From Lachnospiraceae bacterium (GTDB lineage: Bacteria > Bacillota > Clostridia > Lachnospirales > Lachnospiraceae), in the NCBI GenBank assembly GCA_017408735.1, contig JAFQUB010000045.1, positions 1-64,000 of the forward strand: a stretch of DNA of 64,000 bases, in the 5' to 3' direction. Under the pieces are notes generated by a model. It ran no database searches. It saw only the letters and a program-made list of their open reading frames with translations, and was not told where the DNA came from. Below are positions 1-8,492 of this stretch, piece by piece; position 1 is the first letter of the stretch; each line of letters starts with the position of its first letter. Position numbers and translations under genes: made by a program.

Positions 1-28
1 GCAAATAAAGTATTGGAGGTAAGTGGAA

Positions 29-1306
29 GTGAGTTGTTGTTGCGCGACGAAAAATGTGTTTGAGAATTCTCTTCACTATTCATCACCAGCACATGGCGGC
101 TGGGGTGTGCTTAAAATGGGACATTTAATTCCGGAAAGCTATACCTTGTTTGTAAGTCCGGCAGCCTGCGGACGACATGGGGCTTTGGCAGCCAGAATGG
201 AAGACCGCAAAAACAGGGTATCCTATCTTTTCTTAAGTGAAGATGATATTGTATCCGGTGGTTACGAAGATTTACTGATTCAGGCAGTGGATAAGCTGTT
301 AAAACATTTAGAAAAGTGTCATAAAGTTCCGAAAGTATTAACACTTTTTGTCAGCTGTATCGATGACTTGTTAGGGACGGACCATGATGCGTTAATCAGT
401 GAATTATCAGGAATATATCCTCATATTCGTTTCATTTTCTGCCACATGAATCCTACATCTACCGATACAGGAGTTCCGCCGGCAGTAAATATTCAGAATA
501 AGAATTACAGTCTTTTAGATGTGACAGAAGAACGAGATGGTGGTGTGAACATTATCGGTAATCTTGCCCCACTTCGTGCCAATGGAGAACTGTTTCAGAT
601 GCTTCGTGATATGGAAGTTTCTGAAATCAGACATATATCTGATTATGACACCTTTGCGGGATATCAGGAAATGGCGAAAAGCTGTCTGAATATGGTGGTG
701 ACACCAACCGGAAAATATGCTTCCGCACAAATGGAGAAAAAACATGGAATTCCATATGAAATGGCATTGACTTCTTTCCAGACAGAATGCATCAAAGAAA
801 CTTATCAAAAAATAGCAAAGCAGTTAGGAAAGACATGTCCGGAGGTTTCAGCCTATGAAAAAGAAGCAAAAGAGGCTTTAAAGAAAACAGCAGAAGCTTT
901 AAATGGCATGCCGGTAATCATTGATGGAGAAGCAATTGTAAGACCGTTTGATTTGGCAAAAGCATTATTAGAGTCAGGAATCAATGTACAGTGTGTGTTT
1001 GAACAAAAAGTGCTGCCAACAGATGAAGAAAATTTTCAGTGGGTGATGGAACATTACCCGGATATGACAATTTTGCAGCCACAGAATCCTAAAGTAACCG
1101 TAATGGAAAAGCATCAGGGTGAATGTTTATCTATTGGCTACAGTGCAGCCTACATTACAGGAGCCAAACATGTGGTAGACATTGCAGGGCAGCATGGTTT
1201 GTATGGTTATCAGGGGATTATTGATCTGGCACAGATGATGGAAAAATCGGCAAAAGAAACAGTGGATTTAAAGCAGCTGTTAGACGACGCAGTAATTGTA
1301 GTATAA
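29..1306 (+). CDS. Nitrogenase component 1-like protein, subunit A
   Basis: This looks like a nitrogenase component 1 family protein (NifD/NifK/NifE/BchN fold), about 425 aa. Seen: a SPAACGRHG segment around residues 43-51 in the place of the NifD cysteine-88 motif, EDDIVSGG at 71-78 resembling the FGG signature of the family, and FVSCIDDLLG around 107-116 in the place of the third cluster cysteine. The first NifD cysteine is not present at the expected place; instead the protein begins with three consecutive cysteines. GGAGG at 15-19 is 9 nt from the GTG at 29 and only 3 nt from the GTG at 23, so 29 is preferred. The next gene is a second component-1-like protein, and a metal-chelate importer follows. 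It is not a nitrogen-fixing NifD. The substrate is unknown; by family analogy an ATP-dependent reduction of a tetrapyrrole or other unsaturated substrate is likely. A NifH-like reductase would have to lie upstream of the window or elsewhere. Confidence 0.8.
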   Translation: MSCCCATKNVFENSLHYSSPAHGGWGVLKMGHLIPESYTLFVSPAACGRHGALAARMEDRKNRVSYLFLSEDDIVSGGYEDLLIQAVDKLLKHLEKCHKVPKVLTLFVSCIDDLLGTDHDALISELSGIYPHIRFIFCHMNPTSTDTGVPPAVNIQNKNYSLLDVTEERDGGVNIIGNLAPLRANGELFQMLRDMEVSEIRHISDYDTFAGYQEMAKSCLNMVVTPTGKYASAQMEKKHGIPYEMALTSFQTECIKETYQKIAKQLGKTCPEVSAYEKEAKEALKKTAEALNGMPVIIDGEAIVRPFDLAKALLESGINVQCVFEQKVLPTDEENFQWVMEHYPDMTILQPQNPKVTVMEKHQGECLSIGYSAAYITGAKHVVDIAGQHGLYGYQGIIDLAQMMEKSAKETVDLKQLLDDAVIVV

Positions 1307-1335
1307 AAATTAATTACAGATAGATGGAGGAATCA

Positions 1336-2490
1336 ATGGAACAATTATGGATAACCCTTCCGGCTTTGGCTCCGGATTATTCGGGAGTATGTTCAGCTAT
1401 GTTTGACTTAGGTGGTATCTGTGTCATTCATGATGCATCCGGGTGTACCGGAAATTATACCGGATATGATGAACCAAGATGGTACGGAAGCAGTTCAAAA
1501 ATTTTCTGCTCAGGTTTAAGAGAGATTGATGCAGTGCTTGGACGGGATGACAAATTAATTGACAATGTGATAAAGGCAGGAGAAGTGATAAATCCTACCA
1601 TGTACACGGTAATCGGAAGTCCGGTGCCTATGGTAATTGGCTCTGACATGAAAGGGATTGCTTATGAAATAGAAGAAAGAACAGGAATCCCTTCCTTTGG
1701 GTTTGACACCAATGGACTTGGTCTTTATAACAAGGGTGTGTCCATGGCAATGTGCGAATTAATACGTAGATTTACAAAAATAAGTGAAGAAAAAATTTCA
1801 AGAGGAATTAATATTTTAGGAACCACACCGTTGGATTTGTCAGCCAACGAAAATGCAGATGATTTAAATGAAAAAATACAACAGTTTGGATTTCAGATTG
1901 TAGGACGCATGATGATGGGAGCTAAAATTCAGCAGATTGAAGATTTAGCCAAAGCAGAAGTGAATCTGGTGGTAACAGAATCGGGAATGGAAGCAGCAAA
2001 ACTGTTAAAACGAAAATTTGGAATTCCGTATGTAGTGGGAATGCCTCTTGGAAACGAGATGGATGTATGGGAAGCCTTGGAAAAGACTTTACAGGATAAG
2101 ACAGACAGAGTCCTTTGCGATGAGAGAAAAGACGGAGATATCTTAATTGTGGGAGAGCAGGTCTTAGCAAATAGTATTCGAAGAGCGATTTTGAATAAAA
2201 ATCCTGAGGCAAAAGTATGTGTGGGAAGCATGTTTGGCTTAAACAAACAGATTGCCGGAGAAGGAGATTTAAATATTGCCGGAGAAGAATCCCTGGTGGA
2301 ATTGTTATATTCCGGAAAGTATAAAGTATTGGTGGGTGACCCTCTCATGGAAGATTTGTTATCAGAAGAATGTAATGTTCGAATGGTAAAACTCCCACAT
2401 GTAGCTTTATCCAGTAAATTATACTGGGATGATGCATTACATTTGTTAAGAGAGGAAATGAACCAGCTGATTGATGAAATCATAAATTAA
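1336..2490 (+). CDS. Nitrogenase component 1-like protein, subunit B
   Basis: Second component-1-like protein, about 384 aa, presumably the partner of the preceding gene, which ends 29 nt upstream. Seen: SGVC near residues 16-19 and HDASGC at 32-37, resembling the first two cluster-cysteine motifs of NifK. The third motif reads GSPVPMVIGSD around residue 100 and carries no cysteine. A NifD-like ERTGIPSFGFDTNG stretch follows. GGAGG at 1326-1330 precedes ATG 1336; the in-frame ATG at 1324 would sit upstream of that site and is less likely. With Cys19 and Cys37 here and Cys47 and Cys110 in subunit A, a 4Fe-4S cluster shared at the interface is a reasonable inference. At 384 aa it is shorter than true NifK. 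Function unknown. Confidence 0.8.
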   Translation: MEQLWITLPALAPDYSGVCSAMFDLGGICVIHDASGCTGNYTGYDEPRWYGSSSKIFCSGLREIDAVLGRDDKLIDNVIKAGEVINPTMYTVIGSPVPMVIGSDMKGIAYEIEERTGIPSFGFDTNGLGLYNKGVSMAMCELIRRFTKISEEKISRGINILGTTPLDLSANENADDLNEKIQQFGFQIVGRMMMGAKIQQIEDLAKAEVNLVVTESGMEAAKLLKRKFGIPYVVGMPLGNEMDVWEALEKTLQDKTDRVLCDERKDGDILIVGEQVLANSIRRAILNKNPEAKVCVGSMFGLNKQIAGEGDLNIAGEESLVELLYSGKYKVLVGDPLMEDLLSEECNVRMVKLPHVALSSKLYWDDALHLLREEMNQLIDEIIN

Positions 2491-2512
2491 TGCAAGGAGG
2501 AACTTTAGAATT

Positions 2513-3667
2513 ATGAAAAAATTAAAAAAATTATTGCTAATGGGTATGTTAGCAGGAACCATGGCACTGGTTACCGGATGTGGCTCATCTGAGCAGAAAG
2601 AAACAGATACTTTAACTACAGAGGTAACAGAATCAACACCAACAGAAGAAGCGAGCACAGAAACAGAGAAAACAGCAGAAGAAACAGGCAGTAAAAAGAT
2701 TGTAATTGAAGACCAGTTAGGAAAAACAATCGAGTTAGATGGTGTACCTGATAAAGTTGTTACAACAATTATGCCATTCCCTTATATTTACTATGCAGTA
2801 GTAGGAAATTCCGACAACTTAATTGGATGTAATCCATCCTCCATTACTGCATACGAAAACAGTGCATTGAAATACATGTATCCGGAACTGGCAAATGCCA
2901 ATACAGACTTTGTAGATACAAGCTTTGTTGTAAATATTGAAGAATTATTAAAGTTAGAGCCGGATGTGGTTTTCCAGTGGAACTATATGGATGAAGAAAT
3001 TGAAAAGATGGAAGCTGCTGGAATTAAGGTAGTAGCTTTACAGTATGGTACGTTAGAAGATTTAGAAACATGGATTCGTATTATTGGAACTATGTTTGAC
3101 AAAGAAGAAAGAGCAGAAGAATTAATTACTTATTTCCATGCAAATGTGGCAGAAGTAGAAGAAAAAGTGGGCACATTATCTATGGAAGATTATGAAAATA
3201 TCCTGATTTTATCAGATAACCTTAAGGTAAATGGTGCAGGATTTTATGAATACTGGGTGGAACAAAGTGGTGCGATCAATCCGGCAGGAGATTTATCCGG
3301 AGAAGCATTAAATGTAAATATGGAGCAGATTTATGAATGGAACCCAAGCATTATTTACATTGGTAACTTTACTGATATACAGCCTTCTGACTTAATGGAA
3401 AACAAATTAGAAGGTCAGGACTGGTCTGTGGTAGATGCAGTAAAAAATGGTCAGGTTTATAAAATTCCAATTGGTGGTTACCGTTGGGATCCACCAGGGG
3501 TGGAAACACCTTTGATGATTAAGTGGCTTGCAAAGATTCAGCATCCGGAATTGTTTGAAGATATGGATATGAGAGAAGAAGTGAAAGAATTTTATAAAGA
3601 TGTATATAACTTTGAATTAACAGAAGAAATGCTGGATGAAATTTTAGAGGATACTCAGGATTTCTAA
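2513..3667 (+). CDS. ABC transporter substrate-binding lipoprotein (FecB/BtuF type)
   Basis: Extracellular solute-binding lipoprotein of the TroA/FecB/BtuF class, 384 aa. Seen: a basic N-terminus, a hydrophobic stretch and the lipobox VTGC near residue 23, then a Thr/Glu-rich linker to about residue 60, and a periplasmic-binding-protein region starting at KIVIEDQLGKTIELDG. The segment GGYRWDPPGVETPLMIKWLA near the C-terminus is typical of this class. It should deliver a metal chelate (siderophore, haem, corrinoid or similar) to the permease encoded next. It follows the two nitrogenase-like genes by 22 nt, with AAGGAGG about 12 nt upstream of the start, so the five genes probably form one operon. 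The ligand cannot be read from the sequence. Confidence 0.9.
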   Translation: MKKLKKLLLMGMLAGTMALVTGCGSSEQKETDTLTTEVTESTPTEEASTETEKTAEETGSKKIVIEDQLGKTIELDGVPDKVVTTIMPFPYIYYAVVGNSDNLIGCNPSSITAYENSALKYMYPELANANTDFVDTSFVVNIEELLKLEPDVVFQWNYMDEEIEKMEAAGIKVVALQYGTLEDLETWIRIIGTMFDKEERAEELITYFHANVAEVEEKVGTLSMEDYENILILSDNLKVNGAGFYEYWVEQSGAINPAGDLSGEALNVNMEQIYEWNPSIIYIGNFTDIQPSDLMENKLEGQDWSVVDAVKNGQVYKIPIGGYRWDPPGVETPLMIKWLAKIQHPELFEDMDMREEVKEFYKDVYNFELTEEMLDEILEDTQDF

Positions 3668-3681
3668 GTGAAAGGTAGAAA

Positions 3682-4710
3682 ATGGAAACAAAAAAGTCAT
3701 TTTTAAAAAATATATATTCTAAAATCTTTATTATGATAGGGCTACTCATTATTGCATTTTTCTTTTCTATGTGTATTGGAAGATATTCCATTACACCGGC
3801 AGATGTGGTGGAAATTATAGTTGCTCATCTCACAGGTTCCGGAGGAGATATAGATCCTATCAGAGCTAATGTGGTGATGCAGGTACGTTTACCAAGAATC
3901 TTGCTTAGTATTATTATAGGCGCCGGGCTGGCTTGCTCAGGCGCCGCATATCAATGTCTGTTTGGAAATCCGCTGGTAAGCCCTGATATTTTAGGAGTTT
4001 CCGCTGGGGCAGGCTTTGGAGCGGCTCTTGGAATTTTATTTTCTGCCAGCGCTTTTATTATTCAGGGGCAGGCTTTGTTATTTGGGATTATAGCTGTGGC
4101 AATGGTATTGTTCATATCCAGAGTGCAGAAGAAAACAGAGCTTTTTATGCTGGTGTTGTCCGGTGTTATTGTCAGTGCTTTGTTTGAAGCGTTTGTTTCG
4201 CTTATTAAATACATTGCAGATCCACAGGATAAGCTGCCTGCCATTGTAGTATGGTTAATGGGAAGTTTAGCTTCCGCGTCCTATCAGAAGGTAATTATTG
4301 CAGCGGTAACTATAGTTCCATGCATTATAGTACTGTTTGTGCTTCGGTGGAAAATGAATTTGTTATCCTTAGAAGAAGATGAAGCCCGCTCTTTAGGAGT
4401 TAACGTGGAGCGATTAAGACTTATTATTATTATTGTATCCACTTTGATGACAGCGGTATCGGTATCTTTGTGCGGTATTATTGGATGGATTGGATTGGTA
4501 ATACCACATATAGCAAGATTTTGTATAGGAAACGATCACAGAGGCTTGATTCCGGCTTGTACCATACTTGGAGCAGTATATCTGCTTTTGGTAGATGGAA
4601 TTGCCAGAACCATGACGGCAGCGGAACTTCCACTGTCTATCTTAACAGCAATTATCGGCGCGCCATTTTTTGCGTACATGCTTAGAAGAACCATGGGCGA
4701 AAAAGGTTAA
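3682..4710 (+). CDS. FecCD/BtuC-family ABC transporter permease
   Basis: Integral membrane permease of the FecCD/BtuC family, 342 aa, expected to form the dimeric channel of an iron-chelate, haem or cobamide importer. Seen: many hydrophobic helices, the family motif GNPLVSPDILGVSAGAGFG near residues 94-112 and GIIGWIGLVIPHIAR near 262-276 close to the ATPase-coupling region. Only one permease gene is present, so a homodimer is likely, as in BtuC. The gene lies 14 nt after the lipoprotein gene and 30 nt before the ATPase gene. Family identification is firm; the substrate is open. Confidence 0.93.
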   Translation: METKKSFLKNIYSKIFIMIGLLIIAFFFSMCIGRYSITPADVVEIIVAHLTGSGGDIDPIRANVVMQVRLPRILLSIIIGAGLACSGAAYQCLFGNPLVSPDILGVSAGAGFGAALGILFSASAFIIQGQALLFGIIAVAMVLFISRVQKKTELFMLVLSGVIVSALFEAFVSLIKYIADPQDKLPAIVVWLMGSLASASYQKVIIAAVTIVPCIIVLFVLRWKMNLLSLEEDEARSLGVNVERLRLIIIIVSTLMTAVSVSLCGIIGWIGLVIPHIARFCIGNDHRGLIPACTILGAVYLLLVDGIARTMTAAELPLSILTAIIGAPFFAYMLRRTMGEKG

Positions 4711-4740
4711 GTAAAATAAAAAAGAAAGGCTTGGTATAAT

Positions 4741-5532
4741 ATGAAATTAGAGGTCAGAAACGGGAATTTCGGGTATGAAAAGGAACCTATATTAAAAGAC
4801 ATTAATTTTGAAATTCGTGATAATACAATTATGACAATTCTTGGTCCAAACGGTGTGGGAAAAACTACATTATTAAAATGCATTATGGGATTTTTAAAGT
4901 GGCATAGCGGAGAAAATTATATGGATGATAAACCATTATCATCCTATTCAGACAAGGTTTTCTGGCAGAGAACCAGTTATGTACCTCAGGCAAAACAAAG
5001 TGTGTATTCCTATCGTGTCGTAGACACTGTAATGATGGGCTTGAATGCCAAGCAGAACTTTTTTTCAATGCCGAAGGCAGAAGATTATGACAAAGCCGTA
5101 CATATTTTAGATATGCTGGGAGTTTCCAAACTGACAGAAAAATATTGTAACGAGCTTAGTGGTGGAGAATTGCAGATGGTTATGATGGCGAGAGCCTTGA
5201 TATCAGAACCGGAACTGATGATTTTAGATGAACCGGAATCCAATTTGGACATGAAAAATCAGCTTCAGATTATGAATACTATTGAGAAAGTGGCAGAAGA
5301 ATTTAATACCAGTTGTCTTATCAACACACACTTTCCTAATCATGCCCTGAAAATATCAGATACTACATTGATGCTTGGATATGGAAATAAGCAGGTAGTG
5401 GGAAAAACGAAAGATGTGGTTACAGAGGAAAATATCAGGGAATATTTTAATGTGTGTTCAAGAGTGGTTTCACTTCAGGTGGATGCAAAGGAATACAAAA
5501 CGATTTTTCCTTATCAGATTGCCGGAGTATAA
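4741..5532 (+). CDS. ABC transporter ATP-binding protein (FecE/BtuD type)
   Basis: Cytoplasmic ATPase of the importer, 263 aa. Seen: Walker A GPNGVGKTT near residues 35-43, signature LSGGELQM near 139, Walker B LMILDEPE near 159 and an H-loop INTHF near 197. The signature and Walker B match the FecE/BtuD subfamily. It completes the lipoprotein-permease-ATPase set. No hairpin terminator is visible in the 150 bp after it, but the next gene has its own promoter-like sequence. The C-terminal extension of about 50 residues after the H-loop is normal for the family. Confidence 0.93.
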   Translation: MKLEVRNGNFGYEKEPILKDINFEIRDNTIMTILGPNGVGKTTLLKCIMGFLKWHSGENYMDDKPLSSYSDKVFWQRTSYVPQAKQSVYSYRVVDTVMMGLNAKQNFFSMPKAEDYDKAVHILDMLGVSKLTEKYCNELSGGELQMVMMARALISEPELMILDEPESNLDMKNQLQIMNTIEKVAEEFNTSCLINTHFPNHALKISDTTLMLGYGNKQVVGKTKDVVTEENIREYFNVCSRVVSLQVDAKEYKTIFPYQIAGV

Positions 5533-5599
5533 AAAAAGTTGCATTTTAGATAGAAAATTATTGCAAAATGGAAAAAATATCTGATTATGGCAGAAAGTG

Positions 5600-5625
5600 T
5601 TGACAAAGTTTCTCGATGGTGTCAA
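5600..5625. promoter_or_regulatory. Inverted repeat TTGACA-N14-TGTCAA upstream of the Sir2-like gene
   Basis: A perfect 6-bp inverted repeat (TTGACA at 5600-5605, TGTCAA at 5620-5625) lies 58 bp before the Sir2-like start. The left arm is also a consensus -35 hexamer, and a weak -10 (CAAAAT or AAAATA) falls 17-18 nt downstream inside or next to the right arm. This could be a promoter with an operator spanning its -35 and -10 region. The regulator is unknown. Confidence 0.35.
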
Positions 5626-5682
5626 AATAAAGAAGTTGCCTAGAAGTATAGCGACAAAAAATAAAAGAGGAATGAGTTAAAT

Positions 5683-6420
5683 ATGGGTAAAAGTAATGAA
5701 AGTATCCAACAGCTAAGCCGTATTATCAGAGATGCCAACAGTATTGTTGCTATTTGTGGTGCTGATATGGTTAGTGCCAGCGGATATACAGATTTGGAAA
5801 GCGATGATGTTTTTTATGATATCGAGATGAAATATGGTGCATCTACACCTGAATTATATTCTTCCAGATGTTATAATACTAGACCGGAGCAATTTTTTGA
5901 ATTTTATAGAAATGAAGTAATTTGTGAAAAAGAACCTAGTGCCGGCTATTATGCGTTAGCAGAACTGGAACGCAGAGGAAAAATCAGAAGTATTATTACC
6001 AAGGATGTACATGGTATTCCGCAGAAAGCTGGCTCCCACAGAGTATTAGAGTATCATGGAAATATTTATCATAATGAATGTCCAAAGTGTAAACGACAGT
6101 ATTCTATTGACTATGTAAAGCAGGCAGATAAAGTGCCTAGATGCGAGCAGTGTAACAGCGTAGTAAGACCGAAAATTGTACTGCCGGGAGAAATGGTGCC
6201 GAATCATGTTATGACTGAAGTGGTAAATGCTATCTCACAGGCAGACGTAGTATTATTGTTGGGAGTAACTGACCCATTCTATGAAATTGAAAAAATGATA
6301 CAATATTATAACGGTGATAAATTAGTTTACATAAGGGAAACCATTATGGAACCGGACGATCGTGTAAACATTTTCATTAACGATAAAGTATGTAATGTAC
6401 TTCCGGAAGCTATTATTTAG
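5683..6420 (+). CDS. Sir2-family protein with divergent NAD-binding motifs
   Basis: Sirtuin-like protein, 245 aa. Seen: a glycine-rich CGADMVSASGY at residues 25-35 in place of the usual GAG(I/V)S motif, TKDVHGIPQKAG at 106-117 in place of TQNIDxLHxxAG, the catalytic-type His in EYHGN (His125), two zinc-binding CxxC pairs (Cys133/136 and Cys154/157) and RPKIVLPGEMVP near 163-174. Fold, zinc site and catalytic His look intact. The Asn and Asp of the NID triad, which contact NAD and nicotinamide, are replaced, so activity may be altered or lost. AGAGGA about 10 nt upstream supports the start. It is probably a separate transcription unit, with a terminator after it at 6489-6518. Confidence 0.85.
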   Translation: MGKSNESIQQLSRIIRDANSIVAICGADMVSASGYTDLESDDVFYDIEMKYGASTPELYSSRCYNTRPEQFFEFYRNEVICEKEPSAGYYALAELERRGKIRSIITKDVHGIPQKAGSHRVLEYHGNIYHNECPKCKRQYSIDYVKQADKVPRCEQCNSVVRPKIVLPGEMVPNHVMTEVVNAISQADVVLLLGVTDPFYEIEKMIQYYNGDKLVYIRETIMEPDDRVNIFINDKVCNVLPEAII

Positions 6421-6488
6421 TTGTGACAGACCGGGTGTACGAAATTTTGCGGTAAAAAGTCTGAATAAAACTGTATATAGAACCAAAG

Positions 6489-6518
6489 GAACAGGCGGTA
6501 ATTACTGCCTGTTCTTTT
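6489..6518 (+). terminator. Rho-independent terminator after the Sir2-like gene
   Basis: The 8-bp stem GAACAGGC (6489-6496) with GCCTGTTC (6507-6514) is followed by a short T-run. The whole 26-bp element is nearly palindromic, so it may work in both directions. The rest of 6421-6730 holds the recA promoter, a small GGCG-TTT-CGCC hairpin near 6599-6609 and no convincing gene. Confidence 0.75.
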
Positions 6519-6655
6519 AAGTGGTGTGCCAGTTTATTTACGACAAAAAATTCTTGCAGATACAGTAAATATATATTAAAATAGAAATACACACATCAGG
6601 CGTTTCGCCTTATTTCCAGTATACAATCAAATTATGTTTTAGAAAAAGAACCTAC

Positions 6656-6684
6656 TTGACAAGGGGTAAGTTATGGGGTAATAT
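6656..6684 (+). promoter_or_regulatory. recA promoter
   Basis: TTGACA at 6656-6661, a 17-nt spacer and TAATAT at 6679-6684 form a near-consensus vegetative promoter. Predicted transcription starts near 6691, just before the LexA-like box and 40 nt before the recA start codon. A start codon further upstream at 6656 would lie inside this promoter and is therefore rejected. Confidence 0.75.
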
Positions 6685-6698
6685 GAAACATATAAAAA

Positions 6699-6712
6699 CG
6701 AACAAATGTTTG
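6699..6712. promoter_or_regulatory. DinR/LexA (SOS) box at recA
   Basis: CGAACAAATGTTTG agrees with the Bacillus-type consensus CGAACRNRYGTTYC at 13 of 14 positions. It sits immediately downstream of the predicted transcription start and just before the recA ribosome binding site, where LexA would block initiation or early elongation. This implies SOS induction of recA-recX. Confidence 0.8.
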
Positions 6713-6730
6713 AGAAAAGGAGATATAGAT

Positions 6731-7795
6731 ATGAGTAAAGACGATAAAATGAAAGCATTAGATGCGGCGTTGGCACAGATAGAAAGACAGTTTGGAAAGG
6801 GATCCGTAATGAAACTTGGGGATACTACCAACAATATGCAGGTAGAAACCGTTCCAACAGGATCCTTAAGCCTTGATATTGCTTTGGGTATGGGTGGAAT
6901 ACCAAAGGGACGTATTGTGGAAGTATATGGACCGGAATCTAGTGGTAAGACTACCGTTTCCTTACATATGGTAGCAGAGGTACAGAAACAGGGAGGAATT
7001 GCAGGATTCATAGATGCAGAACATGCATTAGACCCTGCATACGCAAAGAAAATCGGAGTAGATATTGATAATCTGTATATTTCACAGCCGGATAATGGGG
7101 AACAGGCGTTGGAAATCACAGAAACTATGGTGCGCTCCGGTGCGGTAGATATTGTTATCGTGGATTCTGTAGCAGCATTGGTGCCAAAGGCAGAAATTGA
7201 CGGGGATATGGGAGATGCTCATGTAGGTTTGCAGGCTCGATTAATGTCACAGGCACTTCGTAAGTTAACAGCAGTTATCAGTAAGTCAAACTGCATTGTA
7301 ATCTTTATCAATCAGCTTCGTGAAAAGGTTGGTATTATGTTCGGTAATCCGGAAACAACTACCGGTGGACGTGCATTGAAGTTTTATTCTTCCATTCGTC
7401 TTGATGTAAGAAGAATTGAAGCCATTAAACAGGGCGGAGAAGTGGTAGGTAACCGGACAAGAATTAAAGTGGTAAAGAATAAGATTGCACCGCCATTTAA
7501 AGAAGCAGAATTTGATATTATGTTTGGTGAAGGCATTTCAGTGGCAGGAGATCTTTTGGATTTAGCAGCAGAAATTGGTGTTATCCAGAAAAGTGGAGCA
7601 TGGTATGCTTATGATGGAAATAAGATTGGACAGGGAAGAGAAAATGCCAAGAATTTCTTAAAAGAAAATCCGGAAATTATGGCAGATGTGGAAGGAAAGG
7701 TAAGAAGTCATTTCTTTTTAAATGACGAAGGTGCAGAAGGACAGGAAGAAAACGCTTCACCGGCGGAAAATATAGGGGAATCTGAAGAAGAATGA
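6731..7795 (+). CDS. recA: Recombinase RecA
   Basis: RecA, 354 aa, the strand-exchange ATPase of homologous recombination and co-protease for LexA cleavage. Seen: Walker A GPESSGKT at residues 67-74, the [10 protein letters not shown] segment, the Walker B region [14 protein letters not shown], the DNA-binding loop segments around [14 protein letters not shown] and INQLREKVG, and an acidic C-terminal tail. AAAAGGAG at 6715-6722 lies 8 nt before ATG 6731. recX overlaps its stop by 4 nt, which suggests translational coupling. Confidence 0.98.
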   Translation: MSKDDKMKALDAALAQIERQFGKGSVMKLGDTTNNMQVETVPTGSLSLDIALGMGGIPKGRIVEVYGPESSGKTTVSLHMVAEVQKQGGIAGFIDAEHALDPAYAKKIGVDIDNLYISQPDNGEQALEITETMVRSGAVDIVIVDSVAALVPKAEIDGDMGDAHVGLQARLMSQALRKLTAVISKSNCIVIFINQLREKVGIMFGNPETTTGGRALKFYSSIRLDVRRIEAIKQGGEVVGNRTRIKVVKNKIAPPFKEAEFDIMFGEGISVAGDLLDLAAEIGVIQKSGAWYAYDGNKIGQGRENAKNFLKENPEIMADVEGKVRSHFFLNDEGAEGQEENASPAENIGESEEE

Positions 7796-8397
7796 TTATA
7801 ACTGCCATAGAAGCCGGTGAGAATAAGAAATATAAAATATACTTAAATGATGAGCCGGCATTTGAATTGTACAAAAGTGAGATAAAGTCCTGCAATCTTG
7901 TAAAGGGAATGGAGTTAGAGGAAGAATTACACAACAGAATTCTTTACGAGATTGTGGGAAAACGTGCGAAAAAAAGAGCTATGCATATTTTGGAAAAGTG
8001 GGATAAGACGGAGCAGCAGTTAAGAGATAAACTGATAGAAAATCGCTATCCAACAGAGGCAGTGGAAGCCGCCATTGCGTATGTAAAGTCTTATGGCTAT
8101 ATCGATGATACGTCCTATGCAAGAAGATACATAGAATGCAAAAGCAAAAGTAAGAGCCGTAAACAGTTAAAAATGGAGCTGTATACCAAGGGGATTTCCA
8201 ATGAAATTCTATGTCAGGTATTAGAAGAAATGGAGAATGATGAGGGAGAAACCATTAAGGCATTAATTCTAAAGAAAAGTAAAACTCCTTGGCTGTTAGA
8301 GGATAACGCCAAAAAGAAACTGCAGATGTCATTGATGCGAAAAGGCTTTGCATATTCAGAAATTGACAGGGCATTTTCTGAGTTGGAAGAACGCTAA
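7792..8397 (+). CDS. recX: Regulatory protein RecX
   Basis: RecX family, 201 aa, a small helical protein that modulates RecA filaments. Seen: the repeats [19 protein letters not shown] and [20 protein letters not shown], typical of the three-helix RecX modules, with the later [19 protein letters not shown] module and a Lys-rich character. The ATGA overlap with recA fixes its start and indicates co-transcription under the LexA-controlled promoter. Confidence 0.95.
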   Translation: MIITAIEAGENKKYKIYLNDEPAFELYKSEIKSCNLVKGMELEEELHNRILYEIVGKRAKKRAMHILEKWDKTEQQLRDKLIENRYPTEAVEAAIAYVKSYGYIDDTSYARRYIECKSKSKSRKQLKMELYTKGISNEILCQVLEEMENDEGETIKALILKKSKTPWLLEDNAKKKLQMSLMRKGFAYSEIDRAFSELEER

Positions 8398-8414
8398 GAC
8401 ATTCGTGAAATTAC

Positions 8415-8443
8415 TTGACACAAGTACGAAAAAAGTATAAAAT
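8415..8443 (+). promoter_or_regulatory. rny promoter
   Basis: TTGACA at 8415-8420, a 17-nt spacer and TAAAAT at 8438-8443 lie about 50 nt before the rny start, in the only gap between recX and rny. This is a good vegetative promoter by hexamer match. Confidence 0.65.
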
Positions 8444-8492
8444 TTATGTGTTGTATTTTTGTGCAATGAAAATTAAATAAGGAGGTGCTCCT

